Part shown: positions 35,759 to 44,291 of the stretch, one piece after another | Numbering within the stretch: the stretch's first letter is position 1 | Layout of the letters: each line of letters starts with the position of its first letter | Source: Variovorax sp. UMC13 | GTDB taxonomy: Bacteria > Pseudomonadota > Gammaproteobacteria > Burkholderiales > Burkholderiaceae_C | Direction: 5' to 3' | Length of the DNA stretch: 64,000 nucleotides | Assembly: GCF_014170375.1 (NCBI RefSeq) | Contig: NZ_LZZW01000015.1 | Span: 1 to 64,000, forward strand | Notes under the pieces: generated by a model | Seen by the model: only the letters and a program-made list of their open reading frames with translations | Database searches by the model: none | What the model was told of the DNA's origin: nothing | Translations under genes and position numbers: made by a program

Positions 35759-37149
35759 TTGCTGCTCCCTGCAGTGGCCACGTGCGGCTCGTCGATGGCC
35801 AGGGCCGTGCGCAGCCGATCGGTTTGGTAGAGGCAGTGCACGTCCAGGCGCCGGAGCTCGTGCTCGCTCTCAGCCTGCTCGAAGCGAGCCCCGTGATATT
35901 CCTGCTCCGCGTTGAGCAGGTCGAGAAGCGAACGCGAGCCGAGCTGCAAATACTGCTGCTGGTAGAGATCGCGCGTATCGCGAATGCTCTGGACCCGTGC
36001 GGCCAGGACGGGCAGGCGTTGCGCCTGACCTTGCGATTGCGTCACCGCATCGTCCAGCGACTGTCGAACGCTCAGCAGCACTTGCGCGAGTGACGCCTCG
36101 GCCGCGTTGAGGGCATACGCCGCGGCGCGTTGACGCGCTTGGTTGCCCCCGCCCTCGTACAGAGGCATGGAGAAGTTCAACCCCACCGTCGTGGTCACTG
36201 CGTTGTCGCCAGGCAAGCGAGAGCGCGCGTCAAGACCTCGTCCTATCGAGCCATCAAGCGAGAGGGTGGGAAGCAATTGGGCGTCCGCCGCACGCAAGGC
36301 GGCCTGCGCCACAGCGCGCCGAGCCTGCGCCAACTGGACCGCTGGGGGATGGGGGGTGCGCACGTCCGCCACGAAATGGCACGCCCCGTCGAGTGCTGTC
36401 GGCGAGGCCTGTGCGACAGCAATGGGCAAGTGAGCCCCAGTCAGCTGCATCAGGTTGGCCTTCCAGCGCGCGTACTGCGCATCAGCCGTCAGCTGCTGCG
36501 CCCGGGCCGCTTCTACCCGCGACTGAGCCTGCGCCACATCCGAGCGGGAACTTGCCCCCTTGCGCTGGCGCTCCATCACGAGGTCGGCAAGCGCCTGAAC
36601 CCCCCGGACCTGCTCGCGAGCGATCTCTCCGAGCGCCTGCTGCCGACGGACCTCCAGCCAGGCGAGCGCAGTCTCGCGCGCCACATCGTCCACCGACACC
36701 AGGAGCTGTGCACGCGTGGCAGCCACGGAGGCCTCGGCCTGACCGATCGCGCTCGCCACTTTTCCGAAGTCATAGAGCATCTGGGACACAGAGAGTGCCG
36801 CCGTTTGCACGCGACGACTGTCGTAGGCGCCGATGTTTCCGTTGCTGATCTGGGAGCCGATGCCGCCGCGCACCTGCGGGTAGTAGCCTGCGCGAGCGGC
36901 GGCGGTACCCTCCCCCGCCTGCAAGACTTCCTGCACCGAGGTTCGAACGGCGGGATGCCACTCGACGGCAGCGCGCGCGGCCTGTGTCAGGGTCATCGGC
37001 TCGACGGTCGCAGCCTGCCCGGAGCTCAGCGGGCCCTCGGCAGTCTGGGCGCGCCCCGCGGTTGCCAATGCAAGGAGGCACGTCCCCACGACGCAGGCAC
37101 GGGCACTGGTTGATAGTTTGCGCAAAGCGCACAGGGAGAGAGAGGGCAT
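35755..37149 (-). CDS. TolC-family outer-membrane channel of the type I secretion system
   Basis: This 464-residue protein has a signal peptide (cleavage after GRAQ, about residue 31). Two TolC-type repeats form long helices, seen in TLTQAARAAVEWHPAVRTSVQEV, AARAGYYPQVRGGI, LLVSVDDVARETALAWLEV and later LLNAEQEYHGARFEQAESEHELRRLD. The start is set at 37149; the frame is open to 37371 but that part lacks a signal peptide. It overlaps the exporter gene by 4 bp. With LapB and HlyD it should export the large adhesin encoded upstream. Confidence 0.93.
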   Translation of the reverse strand: MPSLSLCALRKLSTSARACVVGTCLLALATAGRAQTAEGPLSSGQAATVEPMTLTQAARAAVEWHPAVRTSVQEVLQAGEGTAAARAGYYPQVRGGIGSQISNGNIGAYDSRRVQTAALSVSQMLYDFGKVASAIGQAEASVAATRAQLLVSVDDVARETALAWLEVRRQQALGEIAREQVRGVQALADLVMERQRKGASSRSDVAQAQSRVEAARAQQLTADAQYARWKANLMQLTGAHLPIAVAQASPTALDGACHFVADVRTPHPPAVQLAQARRAVAQAALRAADAQLLPTLSLDGSIGRGLDARSRLPGDNAVTTTVGLNFSMPLYEGGGNQARQRAAAYALNAAEASLAQVLLSVRQSLDDAVTQSQGQAQRLPVLAARVQSIRDTRDLYQQQYLQLGSRSLLDLLNAEQEYHGARFEQAESEHELRRLDVHCLYQTDRLRTALAIDEPHVATAGSSN

Positions 37150-37427
37150 GAGTGGGCCGAAGGGGCAGAATTTCAGACGGGCGCGTTTGAAGGCGGGATG
37201 AACACGCTGCACGGGCGTTATGCCCACGCCCCTGTGCCGGCAGTGCGAGGGCGCAGCGGTGCACGCGCACCATGGCAATGCACCCGCACGCGTGCCCCGC
37301 CGGCTGACGGGGAGGACGCGAGAGTTGCTGGGAAAGCTCGGTAGGTCTGGGGCGGCGGGAAGGACACGCAACCCTGCGCCACGCGACCGTCTTCAGCCGG
37401 GTGGAGGGCGTTACCGAGCTTCGGTTT

Positions 37428-37868
37428 TCAGGTTTTCTTCACCAGGTCCAGGCATTGCTGCCGCCGCCAGGATGTCCGGCGCACAGTTTCCTTTGTGTCG
37501 TCGAACACCACCTTGTATTGGCACACGAGGAAATTTTCAGACTGAGGCAGTTTGAACTTGAAGTTGTAGTCCCACTCGGTGCCCTGCGGCCCCTGGCTCA
37601 CCAGCAGTGGCTGGCCGAGGAGGTTTTGCACCTGCGTCGGCGGCAGCCCCACAGGGACCTCCGGAAACCTCTGAGCTTGAGAGATCGAGCCGTCGCGCAG
37701 GAACGGTTCCTTGAAATCGGGTCGCCGCGCATCGACGTCCCGGTACTCCAGTTTCGCCGGATTGCTCACGACGTCCACGGGATTGCGATTGCCCACGGCA
37801 GCACAGCCACCGAGGATTGCAGCTGCTGCCATCACACCTGACAGCGAAGTGAAGCGGATCGTTTTCAT
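37428..37868 (-). CDS. BamE/OmlA-domain lipoprotein
   Basis: This 146-residue lipoprotein has a lipobox (ILGGC near residue 19) and a small SmpA/OmlA-like fold at about 60-140: PVGLPPTQVQNLLGQPLLVSQGPQGTEWDYNF then CQYKVVFDD. BamE itself is part of the Bam complex, but this copy sits between an adhesin and its secretion operon, a known arrangement for adhesin loci. Its job may be to help the channel or adhesin reach the surface; that is inference. The start at 37868 gives a normal signal peptide. Confidence 0.8.
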   Translation of the reverse strand: MKTIRFTSLSGVMAAAAILGGCAAVGNRNPVDVVSNPAKLEYRDVDARRPDFKEPFLRDGSISQAQRFPEVPVGLPPTQVQNLLGQPLLVSQGPQGTEWDYNFKFKLPQSENFLVCQYKVVFDDTKETVRRTSWRRQQCLDLVKKT

Positions 37869-37960
37869 AGAATTTTGGTATTTTTTAGGCGTCGAATCGT
37901 GCGTCACAGACGCACCGCAAAGCAGAGCTGGCATTCCCGAGGTCCACCAGCTCTGCGCCC

Positions 37961-40900
37961 TCAGACGTACATGACCGAGGTGTGGTGAATATCCTCATCC
38001 AATGCGCTGACAGACGGTGGCGTGTACGCGCTCGTGTCGATCAACGCACCTGCGTCACTCCAGGCCGCGGGCGAGGCCGCTTCAGCTTGCGGAGCCGCTG
38101 TCGGGAGCGCAGATGTCAGCAGGGCCTCCAACGAGGATTCGCTTGCGCTGTGCCCGCGCAGGAGATCCGTCCAGGTCATTGCTTCCGCATCGGTTTCCAG
38201 CGAGCTTTCTGCCACTGTCTCGCGGCCGGCCGCAGCGTCCAGATCAAGTGCTTCCGGCGGCGCGACGGCAGGTGCAGGATCCGCAGCGAAAGTCACATTC
38301 AATGTCTGGGTCGCGACGTTGCTTACGTCCCCGTCGCCGTCCGTCACCTGATAAGTGAGAACTTCGGTGTAGGCCTCCGGCTTCGCCTGGTAGGTGAATT
38401 CGCCAGTCGCGAAATTCACCACGAGTGTGCCGCCGGCCTCCGTGGTGATGGTCACTGCCTTCGTCAGCTCGCTGTAGGAATAGTTCGGAGCGCCTGCATC
38501 TGCCGCGACCGTCATGACGCCCGTCTCGCTGTCGTATGTATAGACATCGCCGTCGATCGTCAACGACGACACATGGCCACCATCCGCTCCGAAGCCCTGG
38601 CCCTCGCCGAGACCGCCCGCCAGAAGATTGCCCGAAGCTGGTGCGCCCACAGTGCCTTGGAGCACCTCATCGAGCTGGCTGGTATCGGAGATGATCAACC
38701 CGTTCGTGTTGGTGCCCGCCCCCCCCTCGCTGCCGTCGTAAGCAATAGGATCGACTTGGGCTTGGTGCGTGCTATCGAGGCTGTTGCCGATGCCGATTGC
38801 ATAGGAATGAATGTCCCTGCCGGCTACAAACTCTACCCATTGCGATTCCCGCGAAGCAGTGATCCCGTTGCCACTGGTTGGTTCGCCGTCGGTGAAGAAA
38901 TACGAGACGTTCTGCACATTCGGCCCGACGAGCTTGCCCTGCGCGTCGTAACCGCTGGACCCCATGGCCGCCTGCAGGGCAGCCCAGTAGTTTGTGCTGC
39001 CACTGGCGCTGAGGGCGTTGATCGTCGAGATTGCCACCACCGGGTCCATCCAGTCCACCCGCGCCTGCCCCCCTGTGCTGAACGTGACCAGCTTGACCTT
39101 CACGTCACCATAGCTGTCATAGCTTTCGATCAGGTTCTCGATGGCCTGTTTCGCACGCTCCAGGCGCGACGGGTTTTCGTTGCCCATGCTTCCCGAGAGA
39201 TCCAGAATCACCATCAGGTTCGTCTGGAGCGGCTCGACATTCACGGTCATCGCGCCGTCGCCCAGGACCGGTGCGTCGTCCTGGACCGTCACGACGATGT
39301 TCGCTACCGGGCTGGTGTTTACGCCGTCGCTGACGGTTGCGGCGAAATTCAGCGACAGCGCATCCTCTCCGCTGGCTGGGTGGTCTATCGCTCCGGTCAG
39401 GGTCGCCGTATAGACGGCGGTGAAGTTTCCAGCACCCGTCTGGCTTACCGGACCGACCTGGATCGACATCACCTGCGTAGAGATCCCATCGACCGTCGTG
39501 GTGCCGGTCAAGGTGGTCGTGGAGGCATTCCAGCTCCAGACGACTGGCTGCCCGCCGGAGGTAGAGCCCGCGGGCCCGACCAGCGAGACCGTCAGATCCG
39601 AAGGCACGGTGCCTGTATCTCCGTCGGCGATGGAGAGGGTTCCTGTGGTCACAGTCGCAGGAGCCGGACCGCTGTGGATGCCGTCGGGCAGACCCTCTTC
39701 GTAGAGGGTACCCCCCGCCGTCACGCTGACAGTAGGAGCCTCATTGGTATCCTGCTCCGACAGCGTCACGGCAATGTCCGTTTCACCACCACTGCCATCG
39801 CTCGCGCGCACTGTCAGTGCGTGGACATTGGGACCTGCCTCGTAGTCATTGGCCTGAGCTGCTACGCCCGCGGGCGTGAGCCTGATCTGGCCGATCGCGT
39901 CGATCTCGAACCACCCGCTCTCATTGCCAGCAACAATGGCGTACGTGACTGAGGGGCTGTCGCCATCGGTCGTCTGCACGACGCCCAGAATGGCCGTCTG
40001 CGGGCTGTTCTCCTCGTAACCGAAATCGTAGGTATCGACTGGAGCGCCGTTGTCGGGGTCGACAAAGACCGGCGCATCGTTGACCGGCGTCACCGTCACG
40101 TTCACGGTGCTCGTGGTCGTGCCGCCATTGCCATCGCTGACAACTACCGTGAAGCTGTCGGTGCCGTTGAAGTTCGTGCCCGGGTTGTAGCTGTAGCTGC
40201 CGTCGGGATTGAGCACCACCGTGCCGTTGGCCGGCGAGGTGCCCACCGCATAGCTCAGGTCATCGCCATCCACGTCGCTGCCCACCACCCGGCCTTCCAG
40301 CGGCGTGTCCTCGGGCGTGGTGAGCGTGTAGTTCGGCGCCGCGGGCGCATCGTTGACCGGCGCTACGGTCACGTTCACGGTGCTCGTGGTCGTGCCGCCA
40401 TTGCCGTCGCTGACCACCACCGTGAAGCTGTCGGCACCGTTGAAGTTGGTGCCCGGGTTGTAGCTGTAGCTGCCGTCGGGATTGAGCACCACCGTGCCGT
40501 TGGCCGGCGGCGTGCCCACCGCATAACTCAAGTCGTCGCCGTCCACGTCGCTGCCCACCACCCGGCCTTCCAGCGGCGTGTCCTCGGGCGTGGTGAGCGT
40601 GTAGTTCGGCACCGCGGGCGCATCGTTGACCGGCGTCACCGTCACGTTCACGGTGCTCGTGGTCGTGCCGCCATTGCCGTCGCTGACCACCACCGTGAAG
40701 CTGTCGGTGCCCTGGTAGTCCGCGTCGGGGGTGTAGGTGTACTCGCCGCTCTCCGCGTCGAGGGTCACAGTGCCGTGCTGTGGAGACTCGCCCACGGTAA
40801 ACGCGAGAGTGTCGCCATCGACATCCTCGGCAGTGACTTTCCCGTCCACTGGCTGATCTTCCAGCGTCGAGAGGGGAGGCGCGCTAGCCGTGGGAGCCTG

Positions 40901-41617
40901 GTTCTCCGGCGGCTCCACAGTCACCGGCACGCCAACCACTGAGGAACCACCCTTGCCGTCGTCGATCGTCACTTCGAACGCATCAGAGCCCTGGTAGCCC
41001 GACTCAGGCGTGTAGGTGAACTCGCCCGTCGCCGGATCGAGCGTGACGGAGCCATGCACAGGAAGCTTGCTGAGCGTGTAGCTCACCACGTCCCCGTCCG
41101 CATCGCGCCCGACCACACGGCCTTGACCCACTTCCCCGGCACGCAGGCCGAGCGCATGTGCCTCCCCGCTCGGAGGCTGATTCACGACAAGAGAAGGAGC
41201 GGCACCGCCGCCGCCTCCGCCGCCACTCGCGGCCGCGCCGACTCCCAGCAGCGCCAAGCCGGCAAGCAGCCAAGCCGGGATGCCCTCTGTGGGCAGCACC
41301 GGCGCGCCGTCGAGCCACTCGATTTCAGTGAAATGGAACTCGCTCCAGGGCGAGGAATACTGCCCCCACCACAGGACGCCGGCGTCGTCCTCAAGAAGCA
41401 GGTCGTTGCGTCCATTGTCCGGATAGCCGGCAAAGAAGCCAGGGATGAGGGTTGTGCTCCCGTCGCGCAGGACCAAGGTCAGATCGTCTCCATGGCGTTC
41501 GAACCTGGCTACCTTTTCAGGCGCAATCTTCAGTTGGACGATGGAGGGGCGCTCGAGCGACGGGGCCTCCACCGTGGTCGCGGTGGCCGTAGCGCCATCC
41601 TTGGGGACAACTTGCAT
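37961..41617 (-). CDS. Large BapA/LapA-type repeat adhesin with VWA domain, type I secreted
   Basis: This 1218-residue protein has a BapA-prefix-like N-terminus (about 25-65), a hydrophobic plus seven-Gly stretch (about 115-137), then five cadherin-like repeats of about 91 residues (about 142-515) with the typical GxVxGxDxDGDxLxY. A second set of Ig-like domains follows. A von Willebrand A domain at about 795-970 has the MIDAS motif DLSGS and TDGEP. The C-terminal part (about 1000-1218) has VCBS-like strands and an Ala-rich tail expected to carry the type I secretion signal. Such proteins hold cells in biofilms. The ATG at 41617 has AAGGA upstream; the longer frame to 42001 is not credible. 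Its genes for export lie directly downstream. Confidence 0.9.
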   Translation of the reverse strand: MQVVPKDGATATATTVEAPSLERPSIVQLKIAPEKVARFERHGDDLTLVLRDGSTTLIPGFFAGYPDNGRNDLLLEDDAGVLWWGQYSSPWSEFHFTEIEWLDGAPVLPTEGIPAWLLAGLALLGVGAAASGGGGGGGAAPSLVVNQPPSGEAHALGLRAGEVGQGRVVGRDADGDVVSYTLSKLPVHGSVTLDPATGEFTYTPESGYQGSDAFEVTIDDGKGGSSVVGVPVTVEPPENQAPTASAPPLSTLEDQPVDGKVTAEDVDGDTLAFTVGESPQHGTVTLDAESGEYTYTPDADYQGTDSFTVVVSDGNGGTTTSTVNVTVTPVNDAPAVPNYTLTTPEDTPLEGRVVGSDVDGDDLSYAVGTPPANGTVVLNPDGSYSYNPGTNFNGADSFTVVVSDGNGGTTTSTVNVTVAPVNDAPAAPNYTLTTPEDTPLEGRVVGSDVDGDDLSYAVGTSPANGTVVLNPDGSYSYNPGTNFNGTDSFTVVVSDGNGGTTTSTVNVTVTPVNDAPVFVDPDNGAPVDTYDFGYEENSPQTAILGVVQTTDGDSPSVTYAIVAGNESGWFEIDAIGQIRLTPAGVAAQANDYEAGPNVHALTVRASDGSGGETDIAVTLSEQDTNEAPTVSVTAGGTLYEEGLPDGIHSGPAPATVTTGTLSIADGDTGTVPSDLTVSLVGPAGSTSGGQPVVWSWNASTTTLTGTTTVDGISTQVMSIQVGPVSQTGAGNFTAVYTATLTGAIDHPASGEDALSLNFAATVSDGVNTSPVANIVVTVQDDAPVLGDGAMTVNVEPLQTNLMVILDLSGSMGNENPSRLERAKQAIENLIESYDSYGDVKVKLVTFSTGGQARVDWMDPVVAISTINALSASGSTNYWAALQAAMGSSGYDAQGKLVGPNVQNVSYFFTDGEPTSGNGITASRESQWVEFVAGRDIHSYAIGIGNSLDSTHQAQVDPIAYDGSEGGAGTNTNGLIISDTSQLDEVLQGTVGAPASGNLLAGGLGEGQGFGADGGHVSSLTIDGDVYTYDSETGVMTVAADAGAPNYSYSELTKAVTITTEAGGTLVVNFATGEFTYQAKPEAYTEVLTYQVTDGDGDVSNVATQTLNVTFAADPAPAVAPPEALDLDAAAGRETVAESSLETDAEAMTWTDLLRGHSASESSLEALLTSALPTAAPQAEAASPAAWSDAGALIDTSAYTPPSVSALDEDIHHTSVMYV
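40074..40892 (-). repeat. Three tandem 273-bp repeats inside the adhesin gene
   Basis: Units start at 40074, 40347 and 40620, each 273 bp (91 residues). The first two differ at only a few bases; the third keeps the start but then diverges. Near-identity at the DNA level suggests recent duplication or gene conversion and makes repeat number likely to vary. Confidence 0.9.
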
Positions 41618-42514
41618 TTCAATGGTTCCTTTGGTTTGTTGCGGGCTGCCGAAGACAAGCGGCAGCCGACAGCCCTGCGCCCTGCGCGGGGTATCTCCCT
41701 CTCGATGGACCTGATTGGCCCACCGCAGGCTCGACAAAAATAGTAGCGAAGCGTGTCGCAAAGTTCTTGACGGAAAGTGTCGGCAATAGGAACTTTCTTC
41801 TAGCTCGCTCGACGAGGGGCGCCATTCGCAACCCAAACCATGTGAAGTAGTTCGCGCTTGCGTCCATTCGTTTGAATTCGCGGCCTTGCAAGCGACGCGC
41901 GCAGGAGACCCGTCGAGCGCGTGAATCTTTCCGACGCGGGACAAAACTCTCCGGCTGGAGCCAGGCCTTCGGTCACCTTTGGCAAGACGCGGTCCATCCA
42001 ACGGCTCAGACGCTCAGAGCGTCGGCGAGTCGAGCACCGACGACTGATCAGGGACGACTGAAGCGGACCGGCGACTGCACGCCCGTCGGTGCAAGGTCCG
42101 AGGAAGACGTTATCGCGGCCTGGGCATGTCCGACAGCACCTCAGCGCGCCTGGCGGGCGGCGGCGGGCGCGCGAGGCTGGCGCTCGTGCGCTGTCGAAGC
42201 CGAGATGCTTGATACCCAGTGGGCAGGCGACTTGCCTGCGAAATCGCCCAGAAAACCTCACGCCTAGTGACGGTCAGCGTGAAGGCGCCGGCAAGTTCCG
42301 CAGAGTCCAGCGCGCGAATATCCTGCCGGTCATCGAGATCTGCGAGAAGCCAAGCATCTGCGCGAACGACGGGTCCGCCATCGTCTGCAGACGTCGCCCA
42401 CAAGCGGTTTTGGCGGTGCAGGGTCTGTACGGCTACCCTCCGTCGCGAATCATCGCCCAGGCACCCTGAGGTGAAGTCTTCGAGCTTGTGAACACCGATC
42501 AGGGCGAGGCTGAC
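41618..42514. other. Long upstream region of the adhesin gene
   Basis: Nearly 900 bp. Frames on both strands lack domains and ribosome sites. The stretch 41735-41790 is AT-richer and probably holds the adhesin promoter; I could not place its boxes. Confidence 0.45.
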
Positions 42515-42904
42515 ATGAAAGTGCCCTCTTGTGCAGCGCAGGTTCTGCGATCGATTCAAGGGCATGATGACTACGCTCAGGCGGCCAACAACCCGGCAAG
42601 CTTCCTGACGATTCATGGCATTCTCAAACGTGCAGTGAGCGGGAAATACACCGCACGCAATGCAAGACTCGGGGCAGACGGCGACCGACGCATCGCTTAC
42701 TTTCCTGCGCGCCGGAAGGACCAAATGATCCCCATCGAAGACTTGAGCGTAGCCTGCGCAAGGTGGCACGTCGCATCAGATGCCTATGCCACCCAATTGA
42801 TCATGCTGGAGAATGGGCGACCGGACGGAATCCAGGAATTGCGCCGGCTCTGTGCTCAGCTCGAAGAATGTCGGCAAGCCGTTGATGCACTCACCGTGAA
42901 GTGA
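42515..42904 (+). CDS. Hypothetical protein
   Basis: This 129-residue protein is not recognised. It is mixed alpha in character, soluble, with no signal peptide or membrane segment; the C-terminal 40 residues (ELRRLCAQLEECRQAVDALT) look helical and possibly coiled coil. The ATG at 42515 follows GAGG at good spacing; a GTG at 42488 is the alternative. It is divergent from the adhesin gene and convergent with a small membrane protein gene. Confidence 0.6.
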   Translation: MKVPSCAAQVLRSIQGHDDYAQAANNPASFLTIHGILKRAVSGKYTARNARLGADGDRRIAYFPARRKDQMIPIEDLSVACARWHVASDAYATQLIMLENGRPDGIQELRRLCAQLEECRQAVDALTVK

Positions 42905-42942
42905 AGTTCCCGAGCGCCGGGGGATTCGTGCAAGCAGACGGC

Positions 42943-43107
42943 CTAGGATTTGCGCCTGCGCTTGCGCACTCTTAGAGCCTCACGAGATGCGTCGACACGT
43001 TCGGTCATCTGGGCAGCGATCGATCGGGAGTGGCGCCGGCGCAGCCAAGAGTTCGCAAGCACCAGAACTGCGAGGGCGAACAACGCAAAGATCTGCGGAT
43101 AGGTCAT
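42943..43107 (-). CDS. Small single-pass membrane protein (54 residues)
   Basis: A perfect GGAGG lies 6 bp before the ATG at 43107. The protein starts MTYPQIFALFALAVLVLANS, one membrane helix, then a strongly basic cytoplasmic tail ending RVRKRRRKS. No family is recognised. The strong ribosome site and the clear helix-plus-basic-tail design make it a likely real gene. A 6-bp inverted repeat GCTATC-CAGA-GATAGC at 43130-43145 lies just upstream. Confidence 0.6.
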   Translation of the reverse strand: MTYPQIFALFALAVLVLANSWLRRRHSRSIAAQMTERVDASREALRVRKRRRKS

Positions 43108-43145
43108 CTTGAACCTCCTTGATCTCCATGCTATCCAGAGATAGC

Positions 43146-43958
43146 GTCGTTATAGACTCCCGAAGTCGGAGGCTGCCCCGGGCGTTGTGACTTCCTTGGG
43201 GATACGGGTATTTACTTAGGTCAGAAATCTGCTTCGGGCCTCTCCTCTTTGCATTGCAGGCCCCGGCAGGGCACGTCGCTTGGCGTCCGGCAACACGGAC
43301 TCCTCTGTATTCGATCTGCGAGACGCTCGTGCACGAGCGTGTGATGACGTTCGATGAATCGACAAAGACCTAAGGCATGGGCTGGACCTTCGAGCTGCCA
43401 AGGGGGACGCTGGAGAAGGCTTCCTATGTGCGGAAGATCCACTTCAGGGACCGGCCATCGGCACAACATCACCACGACTGGGTGGCAACGCCTCCCTTCA
43501 GACTGGGCGTATCGGTGGACTTCGAGGACAGTGGATCGCGCTCGTGGTCCGAGTGCGGTCCGCATCAGGGTTGCACGTTGAGGTGCCAAGAAACACGCGC
43601 CAGAGGCTGTCGTGGCAGCGCATTCGTGCTCATTCCAAAGTGAAGCCAAGTTCCAACGACCGAACGCTCGAGCGTCTGCACTGGTCTCGCTGAAGCCGAC
43701 AGGATGCAGGCACGGCCTGCAGACTCATACTGCGTTCCCTATCAGCGTGCCCACATCGCATGTGCTACCTCACTCGCGCGATGCGTTCTTTGAGTGTCTC
43801 GCCCAGATCCAGAGGGCACAAGCGTGTGACAAAAGTCGCAGCGTTTCTACTTTCCACCTTGGCGGCAAGTATTTGTTGATCTGCCTCGCGGCCCTGCCCG
43901 TAAATGCGCTACACCGTAGGTCTGGATCAACTGTGACAAATCGAATGGGAGATGCGCG
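43146..43958. other. Gene-poor stretch
   Basis: About 800 bp. Several overlapping frames on both strands, none with a domain. The best of them (43377-43643, plus) has an AAGG only 4 bp before its ATG and is left out. Confidence 0.4.
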
Positions 43959-44165
43959 ATGAACTTCAATACCCATAGCGAAGCAGAGTGGCACGCAGCC
44001 ACTGATCAGTATGCAGAAGCTCTGCGGCGGTTGGCCGCTGGCGAGAGCGGCGCGCGTGATGCTCTTCTGGACGCCTACCGGCGCCTCCGGATTGTCGGGC
44101 TACCGGTCGCACCGCCAACTGCGGCTCCGTACAGCGAGCCAATGCGGGAAAGTGGCAGGTGGTAA
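43959..44165 (+). CDS. Small hypothetical protein (68 residues)
   Basis: The ATG at 43959 follows GGGAG at good spacing. The protein is acidic to neutral and helical at the start (EAEWHAATDQYAEALRRLAAGESGARDALLDAYRRLRI), with a Pro-rich tail. It is not recognised. It converges on the hybrid histidine kinase gene. Confidence 0.5.
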   Translation: MNFNTHSEAEWHAATDQYAEALRRLAAGESGARDALLDAYRRLRIVGLPVAPPTAAPYSEPMRESGRW

Positions 44166-44291
44166 GCGCGTCCGCTCCCGTGAGTGGCACTGCTTTCCAC
44201 GCCAGGGCGACTCAGCCTCGCAGCGGGCCACCGCAGGGCCGGCCGTCGGTCATTCGGGTTCACTCCTGATCCGCCCCGACACAGGCGGGCT

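Noticed and set aside
37961..42001. Long version of the adhesin (1346 residues)
   Set aside because: The first 128 residues have no similarity and cross the likely promoter; the ATG at 41617 has a ribosome site and begins the BapA-like prefix.
43221..43649. Overlapping frames on both strands (43221-43649 minus, 43377-43643 plus)
   Set aside because: No domain, poor start sites and typical high-GC shadow composition; they cannot both be real and neither is supported.
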